From: Paucibacter aquatile
GTDB lineage: Bacteria; Pseudomonadota; Gammaproteobacteria; Burkholderiales; Burkholderiaceae_C
Reading direction: 5' to 3'
Assembly (NCBI RefSeq): GCF_002885975.1
Contig: NZ_POSP01000004.1
Span: 186,001 to 250,000, forward strand
Length of the DNA: 64,000 bases
A program made the translations under genes and the position numbers. The notes below the pieces were generated by a model. The model had not been told where the DNA came from, did no database searches, and worked only from the letters and a program-made list of their open reading frames with translations. Below, piece by piece: positions 16,920 to 27,666 of this stretch (positions are counted from its first letter, which is position 1; every line of letters begins with the position of its first letter).

Positions 16920-17528
16920 ATGGCCCGGACCCGACTCGCCCCCTTTCACCCGCCGGCATCTTTGCGGCGCGCGGGACTCTGGCTTCGTCGTGGGGTGGTC
17001 TTGGCTCTTGTCCTGGCCAGCCTGCCGCCCCGCGGCGCGGCGGCCGAGGCTCTGGTGGGTGAGTACAAGCTCAAGGCGGCGTTCCTCTACCGCATCAGCC
17101 AGTTCGTCGAGTGGCCCGAGGGCGAGGCGGGCGAGCGCGCCTTTCACATCTGCGTGCTGGGCAGCGACCCCTTTGGTGACAGCCTGCGCGAGCTGAGCAC
17201 GCGCAACCATGGCAGCCGACCGATTGCACTGCTGTACCCCGCCACGGCGCGCGAGGCCCGGGCCTGCCAGATGGTGTATCTCGATTCCGGCGGCAAAAAG
17301 GCGATCGGCGAGCTGACCGCCAGCCTGGCCGATCTGCCGGTGCTGACCGTGGGCGGGGCCGAGCAGTTTGTCGACCAGGGCGGCGGCGTCGGCTTTGTCG
17401 TGGAGGGCGGCAAGCTGCGCATGGAGATCAATGTCGAGGTGCTGCGCCGCGCCCGCCTCAAGCCCAGCGCCAAACTGCTGGAAGTGGCAGCGCGCCTGGT
17501 CGGTACCGGCCGGGCAGGGAGCAGCTGA
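16920..17528 (+). CDS. YfiR-like (DUF4154) periplasmic protein
   Basis: 202 residues with a long basic N-terminus, a hydrophobic core (VVLALVLASLPP) and a cleavage region ending AAAE, then the YfiR/DUF4154 domain: YKLKAAFLYRISQFVEWPEG, FHICVLGSDPFGDSL and VGFVVEGGKLRMEINVEVLRRA. In Pseudomonas YfiR is a periplasmic inhibitor of the diguanylate cyclase YfiN. Here the downstream partner is a histidine kinase with a periplasmic sensor region, and the gene stop overlaps its ATG, so YfiR-type control of the kinase is a reasonable inference. The start is 17 bases after the receptor gene. Confidence 0.88.
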   Translation: MARTRLAPFHPPASLRRAGLWLRRGVVLALVLASLPPRGAAAEALVGEYKLKAAFLYRISQFVEWPEGEAGERAFHICVLGSDPFGDSLRELSTRNHGSRPIALLYPATAREARACQMVYLDSGGKKAIGELTASLADLPVLTVGGAEQFVDQGGGVGFVVEGGKLRMEINVEVLRRARLKPSAKLLEVAARLVGTGRAGSS

Positions 17529-20098
17529 TGCGCATGGCCTTGATGCCGATCCGTCGCCTCAGCGTGCTGCTGATCATGGCGGTTTGCGTGGGCAGCCTGC
17601 TGCTGTCCAGCGTCATGCATGCCTGGTACGAGGCGCGCGGTGCGCGCGAGGCCCTGGGTTTCGAGCTCAGCTCTCTGGCCACCTTGCTCGGCAATCGCAG
17701 CACCGCCGCCATTGCCTTCGATGACAGCCGCACGGCCGAAGAGAACCTGGCCGCCCTGCGCGAGATCCGCCATGTCGCCCAGGCCTGCCTCTACGGCAGC
17801 GAGGGCGCCTTGTTCGCCCGCTTCGAGCGCCAGCCCGAGCAGCGCTGCGCGGCTCAGCTGCCGGCGGCCGAGGCGGCTCAGTCCGGCTTGAGCATCGAGG
17901 ATGCCTGGGTGCGTGTGCGCCAGCCCATCCATCTCGATGAGCAGAAGGTGGCCGTGCTGGCCATGGCCTCCTCGCTGGAGGCGGTGCATCAGCGCCTGTG
18001 GCGCCAGCTGCAGCTGCAGGCCGGGGTGGTGCTGCTGGCGGCCTTGCTGGCGCTGGCGGTCTCGCTGCGCATGCAGCGCCTGATCTCGCAGCCGCTGCTG
18101 GCCCTCGGCCAGGTGGCCCGCAACATCGTGCAAAGCCGCGACTACCGCCTGCGCGCACCCGAGCTGATGGGGCCGCTGGAGCTGGGCCAGCTGGCCCAGT
18201 CTTTTAACCGATTGATGGCCACCATCGAGCAGCAAAACCAGGAGCTGGAGGCCGGCCGCCAGGCCGCCCAGGGCCGGCTGGAGCGCTTGCGCGCCAGCCA
18301 GCGTGCGCTGAGCGGCCTGGCCAAGTCCGAGGCCGTGGCGCGCGCCGATCTGCCGGCACTCGTGCAGGCACTGTCGCTGGCGGCCGGTGATCTGTTTCCG
18401 GGCTGCCGGGTGCGCGTGGGCCTGCCCGAGTCGCCGCAGGCGGGGGCGCCCACCGTGGCTGCCGGCCTGGCCCATGCCCAGCAGCAGGGCGAGCGCTCCC
18501 TGGCCGTGGCCCATGTGGTGCGCGATGAGCGCCTGAGCACGGCCCAGGCCGAGGCCTTGCGCGCGGCCGGGGTGATGGCCTTTCTCTGGGCCGCGGCCGG
18601 GGCCAGCCCAGCGGGCCAGCTCGTGCATGTCTGCCTGGAGCGGGGCGAAGCCGAGCGGCACTGGAGCGCCGACGACATCGCCGTTCTGTGTGAGATGGCT
18701 GATCTGTTGGCCCTGGTCGAACGCGACAGCCAGCGCCGCGGCATCGAAGCCAGCTTGCGCGACAGCGAGGCGTACAACAAGCTGCTGTTCCGCGAATCCT
18801 GCATGCCCCAGGGCCTGCTCGATCCACAAAGCCTGCGCCTGCTTGACGGCAATCGGGCCGCCGCCGAAGCCTTCGGCCTGCCCTGGCCCGTGGCGGGTTC
18901 CGGTGAGGGCTCGGCCGAGGCCGCGCCCGGCCTGGCCTGGGCCCAGCTCGACCTGGGCGCCTTGTTGCCCGCGCAGCAAGTCGATGGCAGCGATTCGCTC
19001 GATCGGCTCAGCGAGGCCATGGTCGAGGCTCTGGCCGGCGGCCGCCATGTGCTGGAGATGCAGCTGCTGCGCCGCGGCGAATCGGCCTGGGAGGCCGAGG
19101 TGCATCTCGACCGCTGGCAGTCGGGCCAGCGCAGCCTCTTGCAGTTCAGCCTGATCGATGTCTCGGCCCGGGTGCAGGCCCAGCGGGCGCTGGAGCAGCT
19201 CAATGCTGAGCTGGAGACCCGGGTGGCGCGGCGCACCCAGGCCTTGCTGGAGGCCAACCACCAGCTCTCCGAGACCCTGGACACCTTGCAAAAGACCAAG
19301 GACGAGCTGGTGCGCAACGAGCGCCTGGCCTCGCTGGGCGCCCTGGTGGCCGGCGTCGCGCATGAGCTGAACACGCCCATCGGCAACAGCCTGGTCGTGG
19401 CCTCGACCTTGCAGGAGCACAGCGCCCATCTGAGCGCCGATGTGGCCGCGGGCACCTTGCGTCGCTCCTCGATGCAGGGCTATCTGGACCTGGCCAACAG
19501 CAGCTTCGCCCTCCTGATGCGCAGCCTGCAGCGCGCGGCCGAGCTGGTGGCGCGCTTCAAGCAGATGGCCGAGGACACGCACTGGGGCCGGCGTTGCCGT
19601 TTCGATCTGGCTGAGGCCCTGATGCAATGGACGCAGACCTTGCAGCCGCAGTTCACGGCCACGCCGCACCGCTTGCTGACCGAGCTGGAGCCCGGTATCG
19701 AGATGGACAGCTGGCCCGAGATGCTGGAGCAGGTGCTGAGCCAGCTGATCAGCAACACCTTGATCCACGCCCACCGTCCCGAGCGACCCGGCACGACGCG
19801 GCTGCAGCTGCAGCGGCTGGACGGCGAGCGTGTGCGCCTGAGCGTGTCGGACGATGGCTGCGGCATCGATGCGCGCAGCCTGCCGCGCATCTTCGACCCT
19901 TTCTTCACCACGCGCCTGGGCTCGGGCGGCAACGGCCTGGGCCTGCATCGGGTGTTCAGCCTGGTCAATGGCGCACTTGGTGGCCGCATCATGTGCAGCA
20001 GCGAGCCAGGGCAGGGCAGTGTGTTCGTGCTGGAGCTGCCCTGCGTGGCGCCGCAGGCCGACAGCCTGCCTGGCTCGGGTGGTGAACGCCCGGCTTGA
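17528..20098 (+). CDS. membrane sensor histidine kinase (periplasmic sensor, HAMP, GAF/PAS-like region, HisKA, HATPase)
   Basis: 856 residues. A first membrane helix (about 11-30) and a second (about 160-180) enclose a periplasmic domain like the CHASE8/DUF-type sensors that occur next to YfiR proteins. A HAMP segment (RMQRLISQPLLALGQVARNI) is followed by a GAF-like region, a PAS-like region with a long coiled coil, and the kinase core. The H-box is VAHELNTPIG with H612; the ATPase part has N-box SQLISNTLIHAH, DDGCGID, FDPFFTTRLGSGGNGLGLH. No receiver domain or adjacent response regulator is present, so the output partner is unknown. It overlaps the YfiR-like gene by one base. Confidence 0.9.
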   Translation: MRMALMPIRRLSVLLIMAVCVGSLLLSSVMHAWYEARGAREALGFELSSLATLLGNRSTAAIAFDDSRTAEENLAALREIRHVAQACLYGSEGALFARFERQPEQRCAAQLPAAEAAQSGLSIEDAWVRVRQPIHLDEQKVAVLAMASSLEAVHQRLWRQLQLQAGVVLLAALLALAVSLRMQRLISQPLLALGQVARNIVQSRDYRLRAPELMGPLELGQLAQSFNRLMATIEQQNQELEAGRQAAQGRLERLRASQRALSGLAKSEAVARADLPALVQALSLAAGDLFPGCRVRVGLPESPQAGAPTVAAGLAHAQQQGERSLAVAHVVRDERLSTAQAEALRAAGVMAFLWAAAGASPAGQLVHVCLERGEAERHWSADDIAVLCEMADLLALVERDSQRRGIEASLRDSEAYNKLLFRESCMPQGLLDPQSLRLLDGNRAAAEAFGLPWPVAGSGEGSAEAAPGLAWAQLDLGALLPAQQVDGSDSLDRLSEAMVEALAGGRHVLEMQLLRRGESAWEAEVHLDRWQSGQRSLLQFSLIDVSARVQAQRALEQLNAELETRVARRTQALLEANHQLSETLDTLQKTKDELVRNERLASLGALVAGVAHELNTPIGNSLVVASTLQEHSAHLSADVAAGTLRRSSMQGYLDLANSSFALLMRSLQRAAELVARFKQMAEDTHWGRRCRFDLAEALMQWTQTLQPQFTATPHRLLTELEPGIEMDSWPEMLEQVLSQLISNTLIHAHRPERPGTTRLQLQRLDGERVRLSVSDDGCGIDARSLPRIFDPFFTTRLGSGGNGLGLHRVFSLVNGALGGRIMCSSEPGQGSVFVLELPCVAPQADSLPGSGGERPA

Positions 20099-20176
20099 AG
20101 CGTCGCTGCGTGCGTCTGAAGCCTCGCGATCCGTGTTTTCCCGAGGTGTGGCGGGCCGAGCAGGGATAATCCGCCG

Positions 20177-21607
<1,431 letters not shown>

Positions 21608-21760
21608 GTGCAGCCTGCTTAAGGGCAAATGCCGGGTCTGGTTGCTGTGCGGCCGGGGTAGAGTTCAGCCCGCCTTGAATTGCCGACCAGGACTGGAGGC
21701 AATTCCTTTACCCGCAAGGCCAAAGAGTCTCGGGTATCTGTATCGATTCGAGGGAGAGTC

Positions 21761-22495
21761 ATGTTGTCTAAAAGTGGGGCCTCAGGCCTGCAGATGGGGC
21801 GCCGCCTGGCGTGTTTGGCGGTTTTGGGCTTCGGCCTTGTCCTGAGCCCGGTTCAGGCGAATGAGCGCAATGTGGCGCCTGGATTCACGCATATCCCTGC
21901 GGCGGCACGGGTGGTGGTGATGCCCGTCGATGTCGAACTGTTCTCTTTGTCTGCCGGTGGCGTGGGTGAGCCCCGCGCTGACTGGACAAGCTCAGCCCAG
22001 AAGCACATGAAGGTAGCTTTGGCGGCGACGTCGAACCGTTTGGGCCTGAAGCATATTGATCTGGACGAGAAGTCAGCCGACGAGTACTCAGAATCGATTG
22101 CATTGCACGCCGCCGTTGCGAGCTCGATCGCGCTTCACCACGGGCCCAGCGATGGCATGTGGGCTTTACCCACCAAGGCGGGCAAGTTGGACTGGAGCTT
22201 TGGAGATGCGATGCAGACTCTGAAGCAGAACACCGGCGCAGATTACGGCTTGTTCGTTTGGGTGAGAGACAGCTATGCGAGTGCCGAGCGCAAGGCGGCG
22301 ATGGTGGCACTGGCCTTGTTTGGCATCGGATTGACGGCCGGGCAGCAAGTTGGCTATGCCTCACTTGTGAATCTGCATGATGGCCGCGTCGTCTGGTTCA
22401 ACAAGCTGGCACGTGGAACCGGCGACTTGCGCGAAGCGGAAGCCGCTGCTGAATCAATTTCCGCCTTGTTGGACGGCTTTCCCCGTGTGAAATGA
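21761..22495 (+). CDS. exported protein of unknown function, first gene of a protease cassette
   Basis: 244 residues. The ATG at 21761 is preceded by AGGGAGAG and gives a signal peptide ending SPVQANE. The mature protein begins with a strand VVVMPVDVELFSLSAGGV and has the segments TGADYGLFVWVRDSYASAERKAAMV and LVNLHDGRVVWFN, a pattern seen in small exported proteins related to lipoproteins that carry nucleotide-like or TolB-N-like folds; no named family is recognised. The stop overlaps the ATG of the M48 peptidase gene. Codon use is visibly less GC-rich than in dbpA. Function may be to act with the peptidase at the envelope. Confidence 0.75.
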   Translation: MLSKSGASGLQMGRRLACLAVLGFGLVLSPVQANERNVAPGFTHIPAAARVVVMPVDVELFSLSAGGVGEPRADWTSSAQKHMKVALAATSNRLGLKHIDLDEKSADEYSESIALHAAVASSIALHHGPSDGMWALPTKAGKLDWSFGDAMQTLKQNTGADYGLFVWVRDSYASAERKAAMVALALFGIGLTAGQQVGYASLVNLHDGRVVWFNKLARGTGDLREAEAAAESISALLDGFPRVK

Positions 22496-23634
22496 AGCGC
22501 CGCGGCTTTTTGCTGCTGGCCTGCGGGCAGCCACTCTTTCTGACTGAGGGCAGGGCTGCCACCGGATCGGGTAGCTGGACCGCACCGCCGCGATTCACTC
22601 GGCCCGACGAAGCCAGCGACGAGGGCGGTCTATGGGCCATGATGGATCGCGAGGAGACCAAGGTCCGCCGCAGCCCATTTCTCTTGCGCGACGCCGCACT
22701 GCGCGAGTATTTGCAGGGCATCGTCAACAAGCTGGCAGGAGAACATGCGGCAGACATGCGTGTCTACCCAGTGCGAACGCCTCATTTCAATGCCAGCATG
22801 GCGCCGAACGGCATGATGCAGGTCTGGAGCGGCCTGCTGCTGCGCGTCGACAACGAGGCACAGTTGGCCGCAGTCCTGGGGCATGAGATTGCCCACTATC
22901 TGCAGCGTCACTCGATCGAGCGCTTGCGCGACCTCAAGGCGCGATCCGCATTTGGCTTGTTCTTCGGCATGTTGGGCGTGGTCGGTCTGGTTGGGCAATT
23001 GGCCAACACGGCGGGGGCATTCGGGTTCTCGCGCGATCACGAACGAGAAGCGGATGCGATTGGTTTGTCCTTGATGCGGCAAGCCGGCTACGACACCCGC
23101 GAGGCTGCCAAGGTGTGGGACAACCTGCGTGCAGAGGTGCAAGCTTCCTACGGCGGCGATCCCAGCAAATCCAGCCCGATGTTCGCCACGCATCCGGCTT
23201 CAGAGGAACGCAGTTCGACATTGAGCGCCTTGTCCGCGGATGACAGTGGTGGTTTTGTGGGTAGCGCTGAGTTCAACCAGAAGCTCGCCAGTTTGCAAAG
23301 AGCCATGTTGGACGATGAGTTGCGACGGGGCCAGTTTGGCCCAACCTTGGTCTTGCTGGAGCGCCTGATCGCCCGCGATCCGGGGCGCAGTGAGCTTTTG
23401 TATTTCCGCGGGGAAGCTCGGCGCCTGCGCGCGGGCCCGGGAGATCACGACTTGGCGCTCGCTGACTTTGTACGTGCCCAGGAATTAGGGCATGAACCCC
23501 CCGAGGTTCACCGTTCTCTGGGCTATCTGTTCAAGCAAAGAGATGACATCGAATCAGCACGCGCGGCCTTTGTGAGATACCTGGAACGCGCACCAACGGC
23601 GGCAGACAGTGCCATGATCAAAAGTTTTCTTTGA
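22492..23634 (+). CDS. exported M48 family zinc metalloprotease (BepA/LoiP-like) with C-terminal TPR-like region
   Basis: 380 residues. The N-terminus MKRRGFLLLACGQPLFL is a short export signal. The peptidase core carries HEIAHYLQRH (H131, E132, H135) and the third zinc ligand in HEREADAIGLSLM, as in periplasmic M48 proteins such as BepA, YggG/LoiP and YcaL, which act in outer-membrane protein quality control. A hydrophobic stretch (GLFFGMLGVVGLVGQLA) lies between the motifs. The C-terminal 120 residues contain two to three TPR-like helical pairs. It overlaps the upstream exported-protein gene as ATGA and precedes a lipoprotein gene. Confidence 0.9.
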   Translation: MKRRGFLLLACGQPLFLTEGRAATGSGSWTAPPRFTRPDEASDEGGLWAMMDREETKVRRSPFLLRDAALREYLQGIVNKLAGEHAADMRVYPVRTPHFNASMAPNGMMQVWSGLLLRVDNEAQLAAVLGHEIAHYLQRHSIERLRDLKARSAFGLFFGMLGVVGLVGQLANTAGAFGFSRDHEREADAIGLSLMRQAGYDTREAAKVWDNLRAEVQASYGGDPSKSSPMFATHPASEERSSTLSALSADDSGGFVGSAEFNQKLASLQRAMLDDELRRGQFGPTLVLLERLIARDPGRSELLYFRGEARRLRAGPGDHDLALADFVRAQELGHEPPEVHRSLGYLFKQRDDIESARAAFVRYLERAPTAADSAMIKSFL

Positions 23635-23691
23635 TCGACCATGGGAACCAATGAAAGATTGATAGAGGCCAATCAGGCCTGGGAGGACGAA

Positions 23692-24324
23692 GTGAATCGC
23701 AAGACAAAAATGAAGATGACGCAGAGCAGCTTGTTTGGAATCCGCAGCGCCCGTGCTGCATCGCTGGTGGTGCTCACGCTGGCCCTGGCGGGTTGTGGCG
23801 CAATGCTAAAGGTTGCCCAGGGGGATGTCGTATTGAAAGAACGGCTGCAGGTGAAAGCCTCGAAGCCTTGGAATCAGTTCGAGCGGGGTCTGGCCGACAA
23901 TACGCCGACTTGGACCAATGAAGGCGTCACTGTGGATGCCTTGAAGTTCTACGTGGCAATTCGCGATGGACAAGAAATCGCGCCCCTTCCTTCTCAGGCC
24001 AAAGGCATTCAACCGCTGGTGTTCCGCGCCTCCATGCAGCCGGCTCAAATTGTTTCCCTGTACGAATCCTTGCTTACACGCGACGGATCGTCTTTCACGC
24101 TGGATCGCCTGGAGCCGGCTGACTTTCTGGGCGAAAGGGGGTTCCGCTTTGAGTACAGCTTGAATCGCAAGGTCGACGATGTGCCGATGAAGGGCGTGGG
24201 TATTGGCGTCGTGCGTCGCGGTGAGTTGTTTGTCATCCACTACAGCGCGCCTCGCCTTGTGTTCTATCCGCGCTACCTTCCCCAGGTTGAAGAAATTGCC
24301 CGCAGCGCTCAGGTGCGCGGTTGA
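23692..24324 (+). CDS. lipoprotein of unknown function, third gene of the M48 cassette
   Basis: 210 residues from a GTG start at 23692, chosen because GGAGG (23682-23686) lies five bases upstream; an in-frame ATG at 23641 would add 17 residues and has no such site. The signal peptide ends in the lipobox LALAGC. The mature protein is alpha/beta with no recognised domain; GRGLADNTPTWT-like and GERGFRFEYSLNRKVDDVP segments suggest a compact periplasmic fold. It follows the M48 peptidase gene on the same strand after 57 bases. A hairpin GGCGGCC/GGCCGCC at 24340-24357 lies 15 bases downstream but lacks a T-run. Confidence 0.78.
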   Translation: MNRKTKMKMTQSSLFGIRSARAASLVVLTLALAGCGAMLKVAQGDVVLKERLQVKASKPWNQFERGLADNTPTWTNEGVTVDALKFYVAIRDGQEIAPLPSQAKGIQPLVFRASMQPAQIVSLYESLLTRDGSSFTLDRLEPADFLGERGFRFEYSLNRKVDDVPMKGVGIGVVRRGELFVIHYSAPRLVFYPRYLPQVEEIARSAQVRG

Positions 24325-24442
24325 CTTGGGCTGCCAAGTGGCGGCCATTGGGCCGCCGCGCGTTGTGCGTCGACCGCCCTCACTGACCTGAGCCTGGGGT
24401 CTACCGCATGGCTGACGCCTCAGGCTGTCGATAGCATGCCGC

Positions 24443-26749
24443 ATGCTCGACACAACCTTCACCCATCAAGCCGCCCGCCTTCTCTTGCTTTTGGCCTTCG
24501 GCGCCACTTTGTTGCCGGATGCCGCCAGCGCAGCGACGGCTGTCTCCGCCAATCGTTCAGACGTCAGCCTGGAGCGCATTCACAGCGAGCCGCCCTTGGC
24601 TGGCCGTCTGCCGCGCGCACCCGAGCTGTCGCCAGGCGGCGGTTGGGTGACTTATCTGCGCGCCTCGGAGCAGGACAGCGAGATCAATGAGCTCTGGGGT
24701 CAGGCTTTGCCAGGCGGCCAGCCGCGGCGGCTGCTGTCCGTGAGCGACTTGATCGGGGCGCAAGGGGTGCGCCTGACCGAGGCGGAAAAGATGGCGCTCG
24801 AGCGCCGCCGCGTACAAGGTCGAGGCATCACCGGCTATCAATGGTGCGGCAAGGACGATCGCCGTCTGATCCTGCCGCTTTCGGGCGATCTCTACCTGGT
24901 GGAGCTGACGGAACAAGGTCCGCGCAGCCAGCGTCTGAGCTTCGATGAAAAGGAGCCCGAGCGCGATCCGGTCTGTGATGCCGCAGGCCGCCAACTGGCC
25001 TTCGTCAAAGGCGGCGATCTTTGGGTGCAAAGCCTTGACGGCGCAAGCGCCGGCCCCGCACGTCGCCTGAGCCAGACCGGCAGCGAAAGCCGCAGCACCG
25101 GCCTGGCCGAGTTTGTGGCCGCCGAAGAGTTTGGCCGCCAACGAGGTTTCTGGTGGTCGCCCGATGGCCAGCGCATTCTGGCGCTGGAAGTGGACGAATC
25201 CGAGGTGCCGCTCAAGACCCGCTCGCAGATTTTTGCCGACCGCATGGCCATGACCACGCAGCGCTATCCGGGCGCAGGTGGGCGCAATGCCAAGGTTCAC
25301 GCGCTGGTGTTTGACACCCGCGGACGGACGCCTGTCGAACCACAGCGTTTGAGTCTGCCGGCTGAGGCCGAGTACATCTCCCGCGCCGGATGGTTTGCCG
25401 ATGGCACGCCCTGGCTGCAGTGGTTCACGCGCGATCAGAAGCAACTCAGCCTGGTGGAATTCAGCGGCCCGCAGGCCCAGGCCCGCACCGTGCTGGTCGA
25501 GCGCGACCCAGCCTGGGTCGAGGTGCAAGACGATCTGCGAGAGCTGCCGACACAGCTGCGCTCGGGCAAACCGGCCTTGCTGTGGATCAGCGAAGCCAGT
25601 GGGCGCGCCCAGTTCTGGCTGGTGGACCGGGTCACCGGCGAGCGCCAACAGCTCAGCCGGCAGGCCGAACCCGTGGCCCGTCTGATCTGCCAGCGTGAGC
25701 AAGGCCTGGTGTTCTCGGGTGCCACGGAGCGCGGCCGCGGGCGCGAGATTTTTGAGCTGAATTGGCAGGGGCAGTCGCGAGTATTCCAGCCCGGCGAGGC
25801 CCGCCGCTGGCGCGACGCGCGCGCTGACCAGGGCTGCCGCCATCTGCTGCTGACCGAATCACGTTGGGGCCAGCCTCCGCGCACCGAGGTGCTGGCGCTG
25901 GATGGCCAGGCGCCCGCCTTGCCGCTCAAGGGTGATGCGCCCGACCCGCTGTTGGCCGCGATCGCGCCCCAGGTGCAGGTTCTGGACATCGTGGCAGCGG
26001 ACGGGCAGACCCCGCTCAATGCCTTTTACCTGCCACCACTCAAGGCTGGCACCAAGCCCGATCAACGCCACCCGGTGATCGTCAAGGCTTACGGTGGCCC
26101 GGGTACGGCCACGGTGGGCTGGAGGTGGAGCGGCGACACGGCCTTGCTGGCCTATCTGCAGCGACAGGGCTTTGGTGTGCTGACGCTGGATACGCGCGGC
26201 ATGGCCTATCGTGATCGCGCCTTCACCCGCGCTCACGCCGAGGGTTTTGGCAAGGCAGAATTGGCGGATCTGTTCGCGGCCGTGCATCAGTTGAGCAAGC
26301 TCGTGCCGGCGGTGGACCCGGCCCGCATCGGCTTCACGGGCTGGTCGTACGGCGGCTATCTGGCAGCGCGCGCCATGCTGGACGCGGACACGCCGTTTGC
26401 CGCCGCCATTGCCGGCGCGCCGCCGACCGACTGGATGCTCTACGACACCGCCTACACCGAGCGTTACCTGGGCCTGCCCGAGGGCGGCCGCGCCAAGCCC
26501 TACGCTGAAGCCAATTTGATCAGCCGGGCGGGCCTCTTGCAGAAGCCCTTGATGCTGGTGCACGGTACGGCCGACGACAACGTGCTGTTCGAGAACAGCT
26601 TGCGCTTGATCGAAGCGCTGCAAAGCGAAGGCAAACTGTTCGAAACCGTGATCTACCCTGGCCGCGCTCACGGCATCACCGGCAAGAAGGCACGCTTGCA
26701 CCTCGATCGCACCCAGACCGACTTTTTCATCCGGCACCTCAAGCCTTGA
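24443..26749 (+). CDS. dipeptidyl-peptidase IV-like S9 family serine peptidase, exported
   Basis: 768 residues with a signal peptide ending AASAA. The N-terminal half is a beta-propeller with the substrate-amine-binding Glu pair in VAAEEFGRQRGF, typical of DPP-IV (S9B). The C-terminal alpha/beta-hydrolase holds the catalytic triad: S635 in GWSYGGY, Asp in HGTADDNVLF (D711) and H743 in GRAHGI. By family it removes Xaa-Pro dipeptides from peptide N-termini in the periplasm. It lies alone, about 118 bases after the lipoprotein gene and with no terminator seen downstream. Confidence 0.92.
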   Translation: MLDTTFTHQAARLLLLLAFGATLLPDAASAATAVSANRSDVSLERIHSEPPLAGRLPRAPELSPGGGWVTYLRASEQDSEINELWGQALPGGQPRRLLSVSDLIGAQGVRLTEAEKMALERRRVQGRGITGYQWCGKDDRRLILPLSGDLYLVELTEQGPRSQRLSFDEKEPERDPVCDAAGRQLAFVKGGDLWVQSLDGASAGPARRLSQTGSESRSTGLAEFVAAEEFGRQRGFWWSPDGQRILALEVDESEVPLKTRSQIFADRMAMTTQRYPGAGGRNAKVHALVFDTRGRTPVEPQRLSLPAEAEYISRAGWFADGTPWLQWFTRDQKQLSLVEFSGPQAQARTVLVERDPAWVEVQDDLRELPTQLRSGKPALLWISEASGRAQFWLVDRVTGERQQLSRQAEPVARLICQREQGLVFSGATERGRGREIFELNWQGQSRVFQPGEARRWRDARADQGCRHLLLTESRWGQPPRTEVLALDGQAPALPLKGDAPDPLLAAIAPQVQVLDIVAADGQTPLNAFYLPPLKAGTKPDQRHPVIVKAYGGPGTATVGWRWSGDTALLAYLQRQGFGVLTLDTRGMAYRDRAFTRAHAEGFGKAELADLFAAVHQLSKLVPAVDPARIGFTGWSYGGYLAARAMLDADTPFAAAIAGAPPTDWMLYDTAYTERYLGLPEGGRAKPYAEANLISRAGLLQKPLMLVHGTADDNVLFENSLRLIEALQSEGKLFETVIYPGRAHGITGKKARLHLDRTQTDFFIRHLKP

Positions 26750-26954
26750 GATGCCAGTCGGCGGCGACGTTCCGAAGCTTGACGCCGGGCTGGGTAAAAA
26801 AGTGTGATGAATTCGTGTCAGCGCACTTCCTAGTCCACCGCCAGCCTCGCACCGACGTTGAAACGAGACGTTTGCACATGTTGAACCCCTCATCCGGGGC
26901 CTAGTCTTGCATCAAGGACCCAAGGAACATGAAGACGTCGTTGGAGAACACCTC

Positions 26955-27227
26955 ATGGACACTTTTGTGATGGACCCCAGGGAAGCAAACAAAGCCGCCA
27001 TGCTGCAGCCGAACACCGAAACCCTTCGCCCGCCCGCGGGCCCGGGTGCATACGAGCTGCGCTTTCAGTCACTGTTCCACACCGGCAAGGCCTTGTCCTT
27101 TCCCTGCAATGCGCGCGGCGATGTGCAACTCGATTCGTTGAGCGCCAAGGCCCTGGAGAACTACTTGTTCGCCCGCGCCGTGGTCGGCCATGAGTACGCC
27201 ACGCCGGTGATCCAGCCGCGCGAGTAG
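26955..27227 (+). CDS. small conserved hypothetical protein
   Basis: 90 residues with no signal peptide or membrane segment. The core YELRFQSLFHTGKALSFPC followed by NARGDVQLDSL and LENYLFARAVVGHEYATPVI looks well ordered and resembles small proteins found widely in Burkholderiales, whose function is unknown to me. The start at 26955 is favoured by GGAG at 26942-26945; 26907 and 26970 are other options. It stands alone between the peptidase gene and a strong terminator. Confidence 0.7.
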   Translation: MDTFVMDPREANKAAMLQPNTETLRPPAGPGAYELRFQSLFHTGKALSFPCNARGDVQLDSLSAKALENYLFARAVVGHEYATPVIQPRE

Positions 27228-27290
27228 ACAGGTTCCAGCAGCCCAAAGCGGCTGCGCTTTGCTCCGTCGATCAAGAATTTCCTGAATAGA

Positions 27291-27329
27291 AAAAGGGGCC
27301 GCATCACCTCGGGTGAAGCGGCCCCTTTT
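27291..27329. terminator. strong bidirectional intrinsic terminator
   Basis: AAAAGGGGCCGC (27291-27302) pairs with GCGGCCCCTTTT (27318-27329), and the loop itself contains a second 5-bp stem TCACC/GGTGA. It follows the small gene at 26955-27227 by about 60 bases and would also stop transcription coming from the right. Confidence 0.9.
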
Positions 27330-27427
27330 GTCTTGACTCGCTTCGCGACGACCCAGCCCAGTTGTGCCGGTGGCTGGCGTCTGTAGGCGTCTTGCGGACT
27401 TTCCTTGTGCCGCTTTCTCACGCTGCG

Positions 27428-27666
27428 GTGGCTCGGCCCGCCGCCGTGCTCATGGTTCGCGAGTCGGCTCTTCGAGCCGACTCCCCTCGGTGCTCACTCC
27501 GCGACTCAGCGGCGCCAAACTCCCTCCGTTCGCTGCGCTCACTGTGGTCAAACAGTGGCGCCGAGTCAGTTCTTGAAGCGCGCTTGAAGCAAACTTCGGC
27601 GCGCGCCTGAGCCGCTCCGCTGCGCCCTCGGCCGCGCACAAATCGCCCGTCGGCGGGCCGAGCCAC
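27428..27666 (+). repeat. structured repeat element, copy A (about 239 bp, non-coding)
   Basis: Bounded by a perfect 16-bp terminal inverted repeat, GTGGCTCGGCCCGCCG at 27428-27443 and its complement at 27651-27666. Inside are hairpins GAGTCGGCTC/GAGCCGACTC (27461-27483), CACTGT/ACAGTG (27540-27557), GCGCGC with an inner GAAG/CTTC (27578-27604) and CTGAG/CTCGG (27607-27631). Copy B at 27722-27958 is homologous in the opposite orientation. Together they occupy most of the gene-free stretch 27330-28014. No frame gives a credible protein. Confidence 0.75.

Noticed and set aside
24340..24357. Hairpin GGCGGCC/GGCCGCC after the lipoprotein gene considered as a terminator
   Set aside because: Short stem without a T-run; kept only as a remark in the gene entry.
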